Below, piece after piece: positions 1-7,811 of a DNA stretch of 64,000 nucleotides. The DNA is taken from assembly GCF_028553765.1 (NCBI RefSeq), contig NZ_CP067134.1, positions 1,283,001 through 1,347,000 of the forward strand. The letters run 5' to 3'. The position numbers were made by a program, and so were the translations under genes. How positions within the stretch are numbered: the first letter of the stretch is position 1; each line of letters starts with the position of its first letter. The notes below the pieces were generated by a model, which worked only from the letters and a program-made list of their open reading frames with translations, searched no databases and was not told the DNA's origin. Source of the DNA: Paracoccus stylophorae (GTDB lineage Bacteria; Pseudomonadota; Alphaproteobacteria; Rhodobacterales; Rhodobacteraceae).

Positions 1-615
1 CTGCGCAACGTCCAGGGCCATGGCTGGAACCATAAACGGGTGTACAGGATCTACCGGGAACTGGAGCTGAACCTGCGGATCAAGCCACGCAAGCGCCTGA
101 AACGGGAGAAGCCCGAGGAGTTGGCCGTGCCCGAGGCCCCGAACGAGGTCTGGTCGATGGACTTCATGGCCGACAGACTGGAGGATGGACGACAATTCCG
201 GCTGTTGAACGTTCTGGACGACTTCAACCGTGAAGGACTGGGCATTGAGATCGACTTCTCACTGCCTGCGGAACGGGTTGTTCGGGCATTGAACCAGATT
301 ATTGAATGGCGCGGCGCACCTCGAACCATTCGAGTCGATAACGGCCCGGAATACCTCAGTGGCACCCTCACGGAATGGGCTGAGAACAGGGGCATTACCC
401 TGGCCTATATCCAATCCGGCAAGCCCCAGCAGAACGCCTATGTCGAGCGCTACAACCGGACGGTCAGGCACGAATGGCTGGACTTGTACATTTTCGAAGG
501 CATTGAAGAGGTACAGCAGATTGCTACCGAGTGGCTCTGGTCCTACAACAACGAACGCCCCAACATGGGCAACGGCGGGATGACCCCCGCCCAGAAACTG
601 AGAGTCGCCGCGTAG
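1..615 (+). CDS. IS3-family transposase OrfB, 5' end outside window
   Basis: DDE integrase-type transposase that carries out cut-and-join of an IS3-family element. The reading frame is open from base 1, so the start lies to the left. An internal GTG at 40 is not the start, because conserved sequence ([15 protein letters not shown]) precedes it. The catalytic triad is visible: D in WSMDFM, D in RVDNGPEY and E in AYVERYNRT, followed by the usual C-terminal YNNERPN block. OrfA is not in the window. In this family OrfA and OrfB are normally joined by a -1 frameshift. The 3' end is intact. Confidence 0.93.
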   Translation: MRNVQGHGWNHKRVYRIYRELELNLRIKPRKRLKREKPEELAVPEAPNEVWSMDFMADRLEDGRQFRLLNVLDDFNREGLGIEIDFSLPAERVVRALNQIIEWRGAPRTIRVDNGPEYLSGTLTEWAENRGITLAYIQSGKPQQNAYVERYNRTVRHEWLDLYIFEGIEEVQQIATEWLWSYNNERPNMGNGGMTPAQKLRVAA

Positions 616-658
616 ATTCTACGACCAAGCCCCCGCAAAAATGGGGGGATTACCGGCC
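1..658 (+). mobile_element. IS3-family insertion sequence, right part
   Basis: Only the right part of the element is present. It ends about 45 bases after the transposase stop, in a stretch with a run of C, a run of A and a run of G (about 630-657) that looks like the terminal repeat. The adjacent bases resume a coding frame of an IS256 transposase on the other strand, which places the junction at about 656-660. The element therefore inserted into an IS256 copy. Confidence 0.75.
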
Positions 659-1029
659 TGGATGTCCCGGACCGTCAGCCCGGCGGCGTAGAGCCCGATA
701 ATCTTGTCGTCCATCCCGTCGATCCGGGTCTGGCCCTTCTTCACCAGCTCGGGCTCGAAGCTGCTGTCGCGGTCGCGGGGCACAGCCACCGGCATCTCGC
801 CATCCTGTCCCTTCAGCACCTTGGGCGAGGCGCCATTCCGGCGGTTGGCCTGACCCAGCGGCGCATCCTTGCCTTCTTCGTAGCCAAGATGCGCCGTCAG
901 TTCGGCACCCAGCATCCGCTCCATGAGCTTGATCTTGAGCTCTTTCATCAGCCCGGCCTCGCCAAGCAGGTCTTCAGGGCGCTCAACCCCCTTCAGAAGT
1001 TCGTCCAGCAGTTCCTTGGAGATTGTCAT
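659..1029 (-). pseudogene. IS256-family transposase, N-terminal fragment
   Basis: Mutator-type transposase (Transposase_mut), about 123 residues from MTISKELLDELLKG to TVRDIQ; the family is normally about 400 residues. It is cut where the IS3 element begins, so the catalytic DDE region is missing here. The ATG at 1029 is preferred over the upstream TTG/ATG codons because AAGGAAG lies a few bases before it. The conserved ELTAHLGYE and NRRNG...KVLKG blocks identify the family. It cannot encode a working transposase. Confidence 0.88.
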
Positions 1030-1091
1030 GCATGCTTCCTTTTGATGAAGCATGGCCCGGATCAATCATACACAGAAGATCTGACACTCTC
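659..1091 (-). mobile_element. IS256-family element remnant (left end)
   Basis: The left terminal repeat seems to lie at about 1066-1091 (minus strand GAGTGTCAGATCTTCTGTGT), in the usual position upstream of an IS256 transposase. The other half is either left of the window beyond the IS3 copy or lost. It interrupts the small zinc-ribbon reading frame that resumes at about 1092. Confidence 0.6.
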
Positions 1092-1248
1092 AAGGACGCC
1101 GCGAACCTGCCTTTGCTGCGGAAGCGAGTTCTTCCCGTTCTGGGTGTCAGCGCCCAAGCAACACCGATATTGCAGCAAAGACTGCGCGAGGGCGATGTTT
1201 CGACCGGTGCTGACGGTCGCGCGGCTGGACAAAATGTTAGAGGGCTAG
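1092..1248 (+). pseudogene. C-terminal piece of a zinc-ribbon protein cut by IS256
   Basis: Downstream of the IS256 end an open frame encodes TCLCCGSEF, then HRYCSKDCARA, and ends ARLDKMLEG. The CxxC and CxxxC pairs are the pattern of a treble-clef/zinc-ribbon knuckle. No start codon lies between the IS end and the first cysteine, so this is probably the tail of a gene whose 5' part was displaced. Function cannot be assigned. Confidence 0.45.
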
Positions 1249-1318
1249 GGAAGTGCTAGCCAGATAGCACCTCACAAATTACACTTAGTCAGGACGTAGA
1301 AATATATTGAGGTAAGCC

Positions 1319-1579
1319 TTGGCCGATACACACACCGATGAACCAGACATCCTAACCATAACTAAAGTTGATGGATACCTTCAGGAGGCTCTGCTGAGGA
1401 TGGTGGGTGAGGGGGTGACGGTCCGATTTGCCCTTAGTAGGCTTCTGACCTTCACCGCCCTGCAATATGTGGTCAACAACGGCAGCGAGGACACCGCCCG
1501 CATCTTCCGAGAAGCTGCCCAAACCGTCGAAGACGGCTACTTTCACCACCGCGAAGGCGAGCGCCCCCAGCCTAACTAG
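1319..1579 (+). CDS. hypothetical protein, 86 aa
   Basis: Starts at TTG with GAGG a few bases upstream. Acidic, soluble and helical in appearance; no transmembrane segment or known motif is seen. The 3' end overlaps the convergent ribbon-helix-helix gene by four bases. I do not recognise the family. Codon use fits a GC-rich host, which supports it being real, but there is no other support. Confidence 0.5.
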   Translation: MADTHTDEPDILTITKVDGYLQEALLRMVGEGVTVRFALSRLLTFTALQYVVNNGSEDTARIFREAAQTVEDGYFHHREGERPQPN

Positions 1580-1767
1580 TCTTTCATAATCATTCTTCCG
1601 CGCCGTTCCTCAAGATAGATGCGGATCATTTCGGGCCGCGACGGTTCGGGGTCCATCTTCGTGCGTTCGGCATCCAGCCAGTCCAGCAAGTCGCGACGAA
1701 GTCGCACCGTGATAGCTTCGGAGTCAACGGGCGGGCGGCCCATTCGCTTACTGACACTTTTTGCCAT
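1576..1767 (-). CDS. ribbon-helix-helix DNA-binding protein, 63 aa
   Basis: Short basic protein. The central stretch AITVRLRRDLLDWLDAER has the beta strand plus helix pattern of MetJ/Arc/CopG-type repressors, followed by a second helix around PSRPEMIRIYLEERR. Such proteins are often antitoxins or plasmid/prophage regulators. No toxin gene lies next to it, because its neighbour at 1319-1579 is convergent, so an orphan regulator is more likely. The gene starts at ATG 1767. Confidence 0.7.
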   Translation of the reverse strand: MAKSVSKRMGRPPVDSEAITVRLRRDLLDWLDAERTKMDPEPSRPEMIRIYLEERRGRMIMKD

Positions 1768-1880
1768 TAAATAGTCCTTGACTTGCCAGATTTATTAATG
1801 GCAGAAAGTAAGCGAACCGGCAAGGTGTTGCAGCACCATACCGGCTCTAACCGAAACGCTGATCTTAGGAGGATCACCGA

Positions 1881-2153
1881 ATGGCTACAGATTGCCTTAA
1901 CGCCGCCGACACGCCTGCCGCAAGCTTTCGCGACGTTTACGGCGCCACCGAGGCGGAAATCAGCACGCTTAACGGTCTCGCAACCGCACTCCATGACTTG
2001 GCCCGCGAGTGCAACGCGATCGACCATGCCGGCCATGATACCATGCCGCTGATGGCGTTGATCGATATCGTGGAGAGAACGGCGAAGGAAGTGAAACGCC
2101 TGCACGCCGCGGAGCACGACGTCTATATGGCTGAAAGAAGGAGTGCAGCATGA
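1881..2153 (+). CDS. hypothetical protein, 90 aa
   Basis: Strong ribosome-binding site (AGGAGG, eight bases before ATG 1881). Predicted all-helical soluble protein rich in Ala, Asp and His, with no recognisable domain. Its stop overlaps the start of the next gene in an ATGA arrangement, so the two are translationally coupled. An unassigned accessory-region gene pair. Confidence 0.65.
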   Translation: MATDCLNAADTPAASFRDVYGATEAEISTLNGLATALHDLARECNAIDHAGHDTMPLMALIDIVERTAKEVKRLHAAEHDVYMAERRSAA

Positions 2154-2338
2154 GCGCGCTGGAAAAACACCTCGACAAGCAGCAGGAAGTCGCGATGCAC
2201 CTGCTCCATGTGATCGATGCAATTGATAGTTTGGTCGATGGTAAAGCTTCGGCCGATGAGGTGACCCCGTTGATTTCGATAGCACGTTACTTCGCGACGA
2301 ACCTCTACACGGACCTCGATTGCGTCAATCTGCCCTAG
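2150..2338 (+). CDS. hypothetical protein, 62 aa
   Basis: Second gene of a coupled pair (ATGA overlap). Helical, amphipathic, with no transmembrane segment or cysteine motif. Its function is probably linked to the preceding 90-residue protein, since both would be made from one transcript. I do not recognise it. Confidence 0.6.
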   Translation: MSALEKHLDKQQEVAMHLLHVIDAIDSLVDGKASADEVTPLISIARYFATNLYTDLDCVNLP

Positions 2339-2450
2339 TTTCTTCCCGCTGGTTCCCGTGACTTCCGCTTTCAAGTGGGGGAACTGGCGGGGGAAGTGAG
2401 GCCTCAAGTCAAAATATTCGATATATAATTCAGTATGTTGGGGAAATTAT

Positions 2451-2466
2451 TGGCGGAGGGGATGGG
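2451..2466 (-). repeat. 16-base copy of a tRNA-Ser 3' end, possible att footprint
   Basis: The minus strand reads CCCATCCCCTCCGCCA. This is exactly the 3' half of a T stem (5), an acceptor strand (7), discriminator G and CCA of a serine tRNA. The T loop is not present upstream, so this is not a tRNA gene. Exact tRNA 3' ends without a tRNA body are typical scars of integrases that target tRNA genes. It lies in an AT-rich gap (2339-2568) just before the metal island. No matching integrase is in the window. Confidence 0.4.
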
Positions 2467-2568
2467 CCTGATATCCAACCTTCTCCACCAAGCTGACACT
2501 GCCCGCCCTGCGCTTAAGTGTATGAAGGTGCGAGATAATATCGTTCTTCCGTCAATTCGTGCTCCTGA

Positions 2569-3513
2569 TCATTCATGGCCATTACTACCGTGACCGTAGA
2601 GGTTGGCGTTGGTGTGGGCGTTCCTTTCATTCTCGAATTCGAGGCTGGAATGAGCGATGCCGAAGCGCTCGCTCAGTCGTGCTTTGATCTCGCCCTTGAT
2701 GGCCTCAATTCTTGTCCATCCATCTTCGGCGACGACCACGTGGCAGTCGAGCGCCGCCTCGTGTTCCTGCATCTGCCATAGATGCACGTGGTGGACATCC
2801 GTAACGCCGTCCACGTCCCGCATCGCGGCAATCACGGCCGAGTTGTCGATATCCGGCGGGCTGCCCAGCATCAGTGTCCGGATCGGGCCGCCGATCTCGG
2901 TCAGTGCGAGATACAGTATATACAGCGCGATACCGATGGTGATTGCGGGATCGACCCAGCGCAGGTCGTAGAGAATGATCAGCGTGCCGCCGACGATCAC
3001 GGCGACCGAGGCGAGCGCATCCGAGAGGTTGTGCAGGAAGAGCGCGCGGATGTTCACGCTGCCCTTCTGCATGGACCAGGTGAGCGCCGCAGTCAGAGCG
3101 TCGACCACGAGCGCCACGCCGCCGAGGATCACGACGGTCCAACCCTGAACCTCGGGCGGATCGATCATGCGCATACCGCCCTCGTAGATCAGGTAAACGC
3201 CGACGAGGATGAGTGTCGTGTAGTTGATCAGTGCAGCGACAATCTCGATCCGGCCGTATCCGAAGGTCATGCGTTCGTCGGCGGGCCGCCGCGCGATCTT
3301 GCGCGCCGCGAAAGCGATCACCAGCGACGCCATGTCCGAGAAGTTGTGCAGCGCATCCGCGATCAGCGCGAGACTGCCCGAAACGACGCCGCCCGCGATC
3401 TGTGCGACGGTCAGAAGGGCGTTCGCCCAGATCGCGATGGACACGCGCCGGTCACCGGATGCGGGATCGATGTGGGCATGGCCGTGATCATGCGGCACGG
3501 TGCGTCTCCTCAT
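2569..3513 (-). CDS. cation diffusion facilitator transporter (DmeF/CzcD-like)
   Basis: Inner-membrane proton-driven exporter of divalent metal ions (Zn/Cd/Co class), 314 residues. The paired HNFSD and HNLSDA motifs in membrane helices II and V are the transport-site residues of CDF proteins. There are six hydrophobic helices and a C-terminal cytoplasmic domain (VDGVTDVHHVHLWQMQ, about residues 228-290). Both ends are His-rich (HDHGHAH; HTNANLYGHGSNGH), common in metal chaperoning loops. Its start overlaps the end of the transglutaminase-like gene by 26 bases, so the two form an operon from the MerR-type promoter at 4288-4318. Confidence 0.93.
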   Translation of the reverse strand: MRRRTVPHDHGHAHIDPASGDRRVSIAIWANALLTVAQIAGGVVSGSLALIADALHNFSDMASLVIAFAARKIARRPADERMTFGYGRIEIVAALINYTTLILVGVYLIYEGGMRMIDPPEVQGWTVVILGGVALVVDALTAALTWSMQKGSVNIRALFLHNLSDALASVAVIVGGTLIILYDLRWVDPAITIGIALYILYLALTEIGGPIRTLMLGSPPDIDNSAVIAAMRDVDGVTDVHHVHLWQMQEHEAALDCHVVVAEDGWTRIEAIKGEIKARLSERFGIAHSSLEFENERNAHTNANLYGHGSNGHE

Positions 3514-4258
3514 GAAGATGGTTCGGGCGAGCGAGGCCGGGGATTTGCGGCACCTTGCCCCGCCTAATTGCGCGCACGCGTCTGTTCATCCAGTGGCGGA
3601 TGACGTGGCGATAGAGCCAGTCGCGCAAGGCGCCGAAGTCCTGGCGATGCCCCCGGTAGAACTCGTCTGGTATAGCGTATGTTGCGAGATCGCGGGCGAT
3701 GCCGGTCTTCTGGATATATGTGTCGTCGCCGGTCCACTCGACCGGTGGGCCGCTCAAGCAGTCGGTGCTGGCCCCGTAGCCGCAAAGGCTTTCCATCTCG
3801 ATGAACGCCCGTTGCAGCGATTTCAGAAAGGGCGTGTCCAGGATGAACCCTTCGAGATTGATCCATCCATTCTCGGTCTCGACCTCTACCCAGGAGTGGA
3901 GGATTTCCGCGGGGGCCAGCGGATAAACCCACTCGGGCACGACACCGCGCTGGAGCGCCTTGTGGATGGTGAAGCCATGCAGGCGACACCGAATGCCAAG
4001 GCAACGTAGCAACGCCATGAGCAGCGTGCCCTTGGTGTTGCACTGGCCGTAGCCGTCCGACAGCACTTCTGAGGCCGGGATGTCGTCGGCACGATTGTAG
4101 CCGAAAGCGATCTCGTTTCGGACGAAATCATAGGCGGCACCGATCCGGTCATGCTCGCCAAAAGCCTGCCAGCCGCGGCCCGCGACCAGATCCGCAATAG
4201 GAGCGGCTTCGAAATCCAGCAGCCGCGTGGCTGTCAGCAAGGGGTCAATGGCGGGCAA
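3488..4258 (-). CDS. transglutaminase-like cysteine protease-fold protein
   Basis: About 256 residues with the transglutaminase-core triad: Cys in DGYGQCNTKGTLL, His in ILHSWVEVE and an acidic residue in WINLEGF. Such bacterial proteins act as peptidases or amide-bond enzymes on proteins or peptidoglycan; the substrate here is unknown. The longest frame begins with a TTG at 4318, but that TTG is the -35 hexamer of a MerR-type promoter. I choose the TTG at 4258, which has GAGGAG seven bases upstream. It is co-transcribed with the CDF transporter, which points to metal-linked envelope work. Confidence 0.8.
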   Translation of the reverse strand: MPAIDPLLTATRLLDFEAAPIADLVAGRGWQAFGEHDRIGAAYDFVRNEIAFGYNRADDIPASEVLSDGYGQCNTKGTLLMALLRCLGIRCRLHGFTIHKALQRGVVPEWVYPLAPAEILHSWVEVETENGWINLEGFILDTPFLKSLQRAFIEMESLCGYGASTDCLSGPPVEWTGDDTYIQKTGIARDLATYAIPDEFYRGHRQDFGALRDWLYRHVIRHWMNRRVRAIRRGKVPQIPGLARPNHLHEETHRAA

Positions 4259-4287
4259 GATGCATCTCCTCGAGTCTGGCGAGGATC

Positions 4288-4318
4288 TACATAAATGCTC
4301 CAGCGACTGTAGCTTCAA
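4288..4318 (-). promoter_or_regulatory. MerR-type promoter A (transglutaminase-CDF operon)
   Basis: The minus strand has TTGAAG (4318-4313), a 19-base spacer and TATGTA (4293-4288). The spacer carries the dyad GCTACAG-TCG-CTGGAGC, with the half sites arranged as in ZntR/CadR/PbrR operators. A spacer of 19-20 bases instead of 17 is the hallmark of MerR-activated promoters. The site lies inside the longest reading frame of the downstream gene and so fixes its true start further in. Confidence 0.8.
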
Positions 4319-4346
4319 GTCCTTTTTCTCAGAAGGCGATCAATCG

Positions 4347-4949
4347 CTACCGGTCGTCGGCATGAACGGCTTTGTGGTGTTCGCCGTGTGCATCGCGCAG
4401 GATGTCGATACCGCCCCACGCCGCGATCCCGGCCACGACCACACCCACGACCAGGTCCGGCCAGTTCGTTCCCAGCCAGGCGACGAGACCGCCAGCCACG
4501 ACGATCCCGAGGTTCGCGGCGAAGTCGTTCCAGCTGAAGGTGTTCGCCGCGCGGATGTTGACGTCCGGTTCGCGGAGTCGGGCGAGCAACCAGACGCAGA
4601 CCGCGTTGATCGCCGCGGCGATCAGGGCCATGGCGATCATGATCGTCCCGAGCGGATCTGACCCGCCGATGTAGCGGCGCCATGCATCGTAGAGGATGCC
4701 TGCAGCGAACAGGATCAGCAGCCCACCGGAGATGTTCGCCGCTCCGCGTTTCCATTTGCCGGACCGGGACAGCGCAAACAGGCTGATAGCGTAGACGAAG
4801 CTGTCGGAAAGGTTGTCGAGGCCGTTGGCGATCAAGGCGCTGGAATCGCCGAACGCACCGGTTGCAAAAAAAGCCACGGCCAGACCGATATTGAGCGCCA
4901 GAACGATCCAGAGCGTGCGTCTCTCTTTTGAATCTTGTTCTGCGGCCAT
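4347..4949 (-). CDS. CDF-like cation transporter without C-terminal domain
   Basis: 200 residues, all membrane-embedded: about six hydrophobic helices with LDNLSDS and WNDFAAN at the two metal-site positions. It lacks the roughly 90-residue cytoplasmic C-terminal domain of standard CDF proteins and ends shortly after a His-containing tail (DAHGEHHKAVHADD). CDF proteins without this domain exist and can still be active. It lies 82 bases downstream of merR on the same strand. The gap holds a poor match to the MerR promoter pattern, so readthrough from merR is also possible. Confidence 0.87.
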   Translation of the reverse strand: MAAEQDSKERRTLWIVLALNIGLAVAFFATGAFGDSSALIANGLDNLSDSFVYAISLFALSRSGKWKRGAANISGGLLILFAAGILYDAWRRYIGGSDPLGTIMIAMALIAAAINAVCVWLLARLREPDVNIRAANTFSWNDFAANLGIVVAGGLVAWLGTNWPDLVVGVVVAGIAAWGGIDILRDAHGEHHKAVHADDR

Positions 4950-5031
4950 TTCTCGTTTTCGGCTCGTGGTTTACGATCGAAGAACTCCTGCGGCTGGTCT
5001 AAGTTCCTGCCGCGACATTGGCATGGTCCAA

Positions 5032-5460
5032 TCAGGCCCCAATCTCGTCGTGCTCGGTCAGACATTCAGAATGGTCCCGCAATACCTCCAGCACCCGGCA
5101 ATCCGCTGTCCGCCCGCCGCTGCACTCGTGGACCATGCGTTTCAGTTCCGTGCGCAGCGCCTTCAGGCGGGCCATGCGCTGCTCCACCCGTTTGAGCTGG
5201 CGACGCGCGATGGCATCAGCTTCATCACAGGGCCGATTGGGATGGTCGCTGAGGTCGAGCAGCTCGCGGATCGCATCGAGCGAGAAGCCGAGTTGCCGCG
5301 AGTGGCGGATGAAGGACAGGCGATCGAGTTGTGAACCGTCGTAGCGCCTCTGTCCGCCCTCGGTCCGGCCAGGTTCGGGCATGAGCCCGATCTGCTCGTA
5401 GTACCGGATGGTCTGCACCTTCGTGCCGGTCTTCTTTGACAGAGTGCCGATCGTGAGCAT
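5032..5460 (-). CDS. MerR-family metal-responsive regulator (ZntR/CadR/PbrR type)
   Basis: 142 residues: N-terminal winged helix (IGTLSKKTGTKVQTIRYYEQIGL), long dimerisation helix, and C-terminal metal loop. The metal-binding cysteines are Cys78 (RPCDEAD), Cys113 and Cys121 (ECSGG...DCRVL), plus Cys133 near the end. This layout is that of regulators sensing Zn(II), Cd(II) or Pb(II). ATG 5460 is chosen over the longer frame (from 5550) because GGAGGTGAGA precedes it and the family starts here. A TATACT box lies just upstream. It is the only MerR protein in the window and is the likely activator of promoters A-D. Confidence 0.95.
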   Translation of the reverse strand: MLTIGTLSKKTGTKVQTIRYYEQIGLMPEPGRTEGGQRRYDGSQLDRLSFIRHSRQLGFSLDAIRELLDLSDHPNRPCDEADAIARRQLKRVEQRMARLKALRTELKRMVHECSGGRTADCRVLEVLRDHSECLTEHDEIGA

Positions 5461-5566
5461 TCTCACCTCCAGAAAAAGTATACAGTCCTTGTAGGTTTTG
5501 CGGTGTGAGCGGGCAAGTGCGGGATTCACAGGCGCGTGATGTCGCATCAAGGCGCCATCTTCATGC

Positions 5567-5597
5567 TTGAACCTTCAGTGGCTAGAGGATGTAGACG
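5567..5597 (+). promoter_or_regulatory. MerR-type promoter B (SCO/thiol/envelope operon)
   Basis: TTGAAC (5567-5572), a 19-base spacer with dyad CCTTCAG-TGG-CTAGAGG, then a weak -10 (TAGACG or GTAGAC). The position upstream of the SCO gene at 5634, and the shared CTTGAA...CT..AG pattern with the sites before the CDF operon and the ATPase, support MerR control of the long plus-strand operon that runs to lnt. Confidence 0.65.
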
Positions 5598-5633
5598 CGC
5601 AGACACACAAGGATCAATGGCAGGCGAACAGGA

Positions 5634-6236
5634 TTGTCTCTTACATCGGCACAGAAGTTTCTTTGGGTTTTGGCAGGCGTGGCAGCGCTTGCCTTCGTAT
5701 GGCTTTTACTCTGGTCCGACTATCGTGCCGACAGCGCCCGAACTGACGCCGAGCCGCCTTTCTTCGCTGAGTTCGAACTGACGGACCACCAGGGTATGGT
5801 TCGAACCGAGAAGGACTTTGCGGGGCGCTGGATGCTTGTTTTTTTCGGCTTTACCAACTGCCCCGACGTCTGCCCGACGACCCTATCTGAGGTCGCGGCG
5901 GTGATGGACGGTCTGGGCGACGATGCCGCCAAGGTCCAGCCGATTTTCATCACCATCGACCCCGAACGGGACACGCCCGCCGCACTCGCCGAATACGTCC
6001 CGCTGTTCGATGCGGGCATCATCGGTCTGACCGGCACGCCGGAACAGATCGCCGCCACCTCCGAGACGTTTCCGATCTTCTTTGAACGCGTCGAAGAGGC
6101 TGCGGCGCCGGATGGTTACACGATGGGCCACACGTCGCATTTGTTCCTCTTCGATCCCGACGCGGGCTTCGCCGACTCGTGGCCCTACGGCACCTCCGCC
6201 GAAGAGATCTTCGCCGATCTGGAAGAGAGGATCTGA
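5634..6236 (+). CDS. SCO1/SenC-family thioredoxin-fold protein (first copy)
   Basis: 200 residues: an N-terminal membrane anchor (about 8-28), then a periplasmic thioredoxin fold. It has the SCO copper site CPDVC (Cys76, Cys80) in FGFTNCPDVCPTTL and a distal His near GHTSHLFLF. SCO proteins deliver copper to cytochrome oxidase or act as thiol reductants. The start is TTG 5634 with AGGCGAACAGGA upstream; no better in-frame start is seen. First gene of the operon behind promoter B, followed after five bases by a DsbB-like gene. Confidence 0.92.
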   Translation: MSLTSAQKFLWVLAGVAALAFVWLLLWSDYRADSARTDAEPPFFAEFELTDHQGMVRTEKDFAGRWMLVFFGFTNCPDVCPTTLSEVAAVMDGLGDDAAKVQPIFITIDPERDTPAALAEYVPLFDAGIIGLTGTPEQIAATSETFPIFFERVEEAAAPDGYTMGHTSHLFLFDPDAGFADSWPYGTSAEEIFADLEERI

Positions 6237-6241
6237 CCGAA

Positions 6242-6664
6242 ATGAACCGCATATCCGGAGAAATAGCCCTCGGGCTGGCGTGGATCATCGCGCTCGTCGC
6301 CTTGCTTGCCGTGCTTTTCATCGGCGAGGTGCTGGGGCAGACGCCCTGTGTGCTGTGCTGGTTCCAGCGCGCCTTCATGTTCCCCTTGGCCATCGTCCTC
6401 GGGTTCGGCCTTTGGTGGCGGGACGGCCGCGTGGGGCGCTACGGCATCGCATTGGCGCTTGGCGGCGGCGCAATCGCCCTCTGGCACATAGGGCTGTACG
6501 TCGGTCTTGTTCCCGAACGCATCCAGCCCTGCACGGCCACCGGCCCCTCTTGCACCGATGACAACCAACTGGTCTTCGGCGTCCCGATCCCGCTGATGGC
6601 GCTCGCCGCCTTCGCGCTGATCGGGGCGCTGTCGGCCCTTTCATTGAAGGACACACGAACATGA
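6242..6664 (+). CDS. DsbB-type disulfide bond formation protein
   Basis: 140-residue inner-membrane protein with four hydrophobic helices. The first periplasmic cysteine pair is CVLC (36-39), and the second loop carries CTATGPSC. DsbB reoxidises DsbA using quinones. ATG 6242 is the start, with GAGAGG upstream, rather than the longer frame. The stop overlaps the following thioredoxin-like gene by four bases, so this is a coupled DsbB-DsbA-like oxidase pair. Confidence 0.92.
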   Translation: MNRISGEIALGLAWIIALVALLAVLFIGEVLGQTPCVLCWFQRAFMFPLAIVLGFGLWWRDGRVGRYGIALALGGGAIALWHIGLYVGLVPERIQPCTATGPSCTDDNQLVFGVPIPLMALAAFALIGALSALSLKDTRT

Positions 6665-7320
6665 ACCGACGCGGCCTGATCCTGTCCGTTCTCGCCCTCG
6701 GCGTCGCCGGTTTCGGCGGAGCCACCTGGTTTGCAACCCGCCCCGGCCCGGTGGCCGAAGCGGAGCCTGTTGCGCCGGAACTCGCGGACGCGATGATCCG
6801 CCCCTACTCGCCCATCCTCGGGCCTGCGGAAGCGCCCGTCACGATCGTCGAATTCTTCGATCCGGCCTGCGAGGCCTGTCGCGCCTTTCATCCCATCGTG
6901 AAGGACATCATGGCCGAGCATGGGGATGCTGTCCGCGTCGTGATCCGCTACACGCCCTTCCACGGCGCGGCATCCGAGGAAGCCATCCGCGTGCTCGAGG
7001 CGGCGCACATGCAGGACGTTTACGTGCCGGTGCTCGAGGCCGTTCTGCGGGAACAGCCGAGATGGGCGTCACACGGTGCCCCGGCGCCTGGCCTGATCCT
7101 TCAGATCGCCACCACGGCCGGACTCGATGCCGAGGCCGCGCGCACGCAAATGCTGGCACCCGATGTCGTGGCGATCCTGAATCAGGATCGTGCCGATGTA
7201 GAGACCGTGGGAGTTCGCCAGACGCCCACATTCTTCGTGAACGGCAAGCCGCTCGATCCATTCGGGGAGGCAGAACTGCGGCGATTGGTGGCTGCCGAAG
7301 TCGCTGCCGCGCAAAGCTGA
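6661..7320 (+). CDS. DsbA-like thioredoxin-fold oxidoreductase
   Basis: 219 residues with a signal anchor (about 5-25). Active site CEAC (Cys70, Cys73) in FFDPACEACRAFH, helical insertion, and cis-proline in RQTPTFFVNG. It resembles the DsbA/BdbD group that works with a DsbB partner and is exported to the periplasm. It is translationally coupled to the DsbB-like gene upstream. Likely partners are the copper and metal proteins encoded next in the operon. Confidence 0.92.
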   Translation: MNRRGLILSVLALGVAGFGGATWFATRPGPVAEAEPVAPELADAMIRPYSPILGPAEAPVTIVEFFDPACEACRAFHPIVKDIMAEHGDAVRVVIRYTPFHGAASEEAIRVLEAAHMQDVYVPVLEAVLREQPRWASHGAPAPGLILQIATTAGLDAEAARTQMLAPDVVAILNQDRADVETVGVRQTPTFFVNGKPLDPFGEAELRRLVAAEVAAAQS

Positions 7321-7343
7321 ATGGAAAGGGCAGGATCAAAACG

Positions 7344-7811
7344 ATGAAAAAGTATATTTTGACCAGCACACTGGCGGCGCTTTTGACCCTTGGAGGGCTC
7401 TCAGTGCCCGCGCTGGCCGCACCCGAGGATGTTGTCGTCGAGAACGCGTGGTCCCGCGCCTCCATCGGGGTGAACCGTCCCGGGGCCGCTTACATGACGA
7501 TCCGCAACACTGGCGACGAGCCGGTGACGCTGATCGGCCTTACAACACCGCTCGCGATGATGCCCGAAATTCACGAGACGAAGACCAATGCCGAGGGTGT
7601 GAGTTCCATGAGCCCGGCGGGGGAAATCGCGATCGCCCCGGGCGAGAGCGTCGCGCTCGAACCGGGGGGCCTGCACGCAATGCTAATGCGGCTGCAAGAA
7701 CCGATGACAGAAGGGGAAACCTTTCCGCTGACCCTGCTTTTCGACGACGGAGGCGAAGTGACGGTCGAGGTGACGATCCTCGGCATCGCCGCGCGGGGGC
7801 CGGAGGACTGA
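7344..7811 (+). CDS. periplasmic copper chaperone PCu(A)C
   Basis: 155 residues with a cleavable signal peptide (MKKYILTSTLAALLT...ALAA). The metal site of the family is present: MMPEIHET, SSM at about +12, and GLHAMLM near the C-terminal third (H-M-M-H-x-M set). PCu(A)C hands Cu(I) to SCO or oxidase. ATG 7344 follows AGGGCAGGA. The next SCO gene begins at the last base of its stop codon. Confidence 0.93.
   Translation: MKKYILTSTLAALLTLGGLSVPALAAPEDVVVENAWSRASIGVNRPGAAYMTIRNTGDEPVTLIGLTTPLAMMPEIHETKTNAEGVSSMSPAGEIAIAPGESVALEPGGLHAMLMRLQEPMTEGETFPLTLLFDDGGEVTVEVTILGIAARGPED

Noticed and set aside
2451..2466. tRNA-Ser gene
   Set aside because: Only the last 16 bases fit; no T loop, anticodon or D arm is present next to them.
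4950..5031. Fifth MerR-type promoter before the short CDF gene
   Set aside because: CTTAGA followed by CAGCCGCAGGAG resembles the pattern, but the dyad is poor and its distance from the -35 box is off by about two bases.
7062..7343. Longer N-terminus for the PCu(A)C protein
   Set aside because: The extension is the shadow of the DsbA-like gene. A signal peptide and ribosome-binding site fix the start at 7344.
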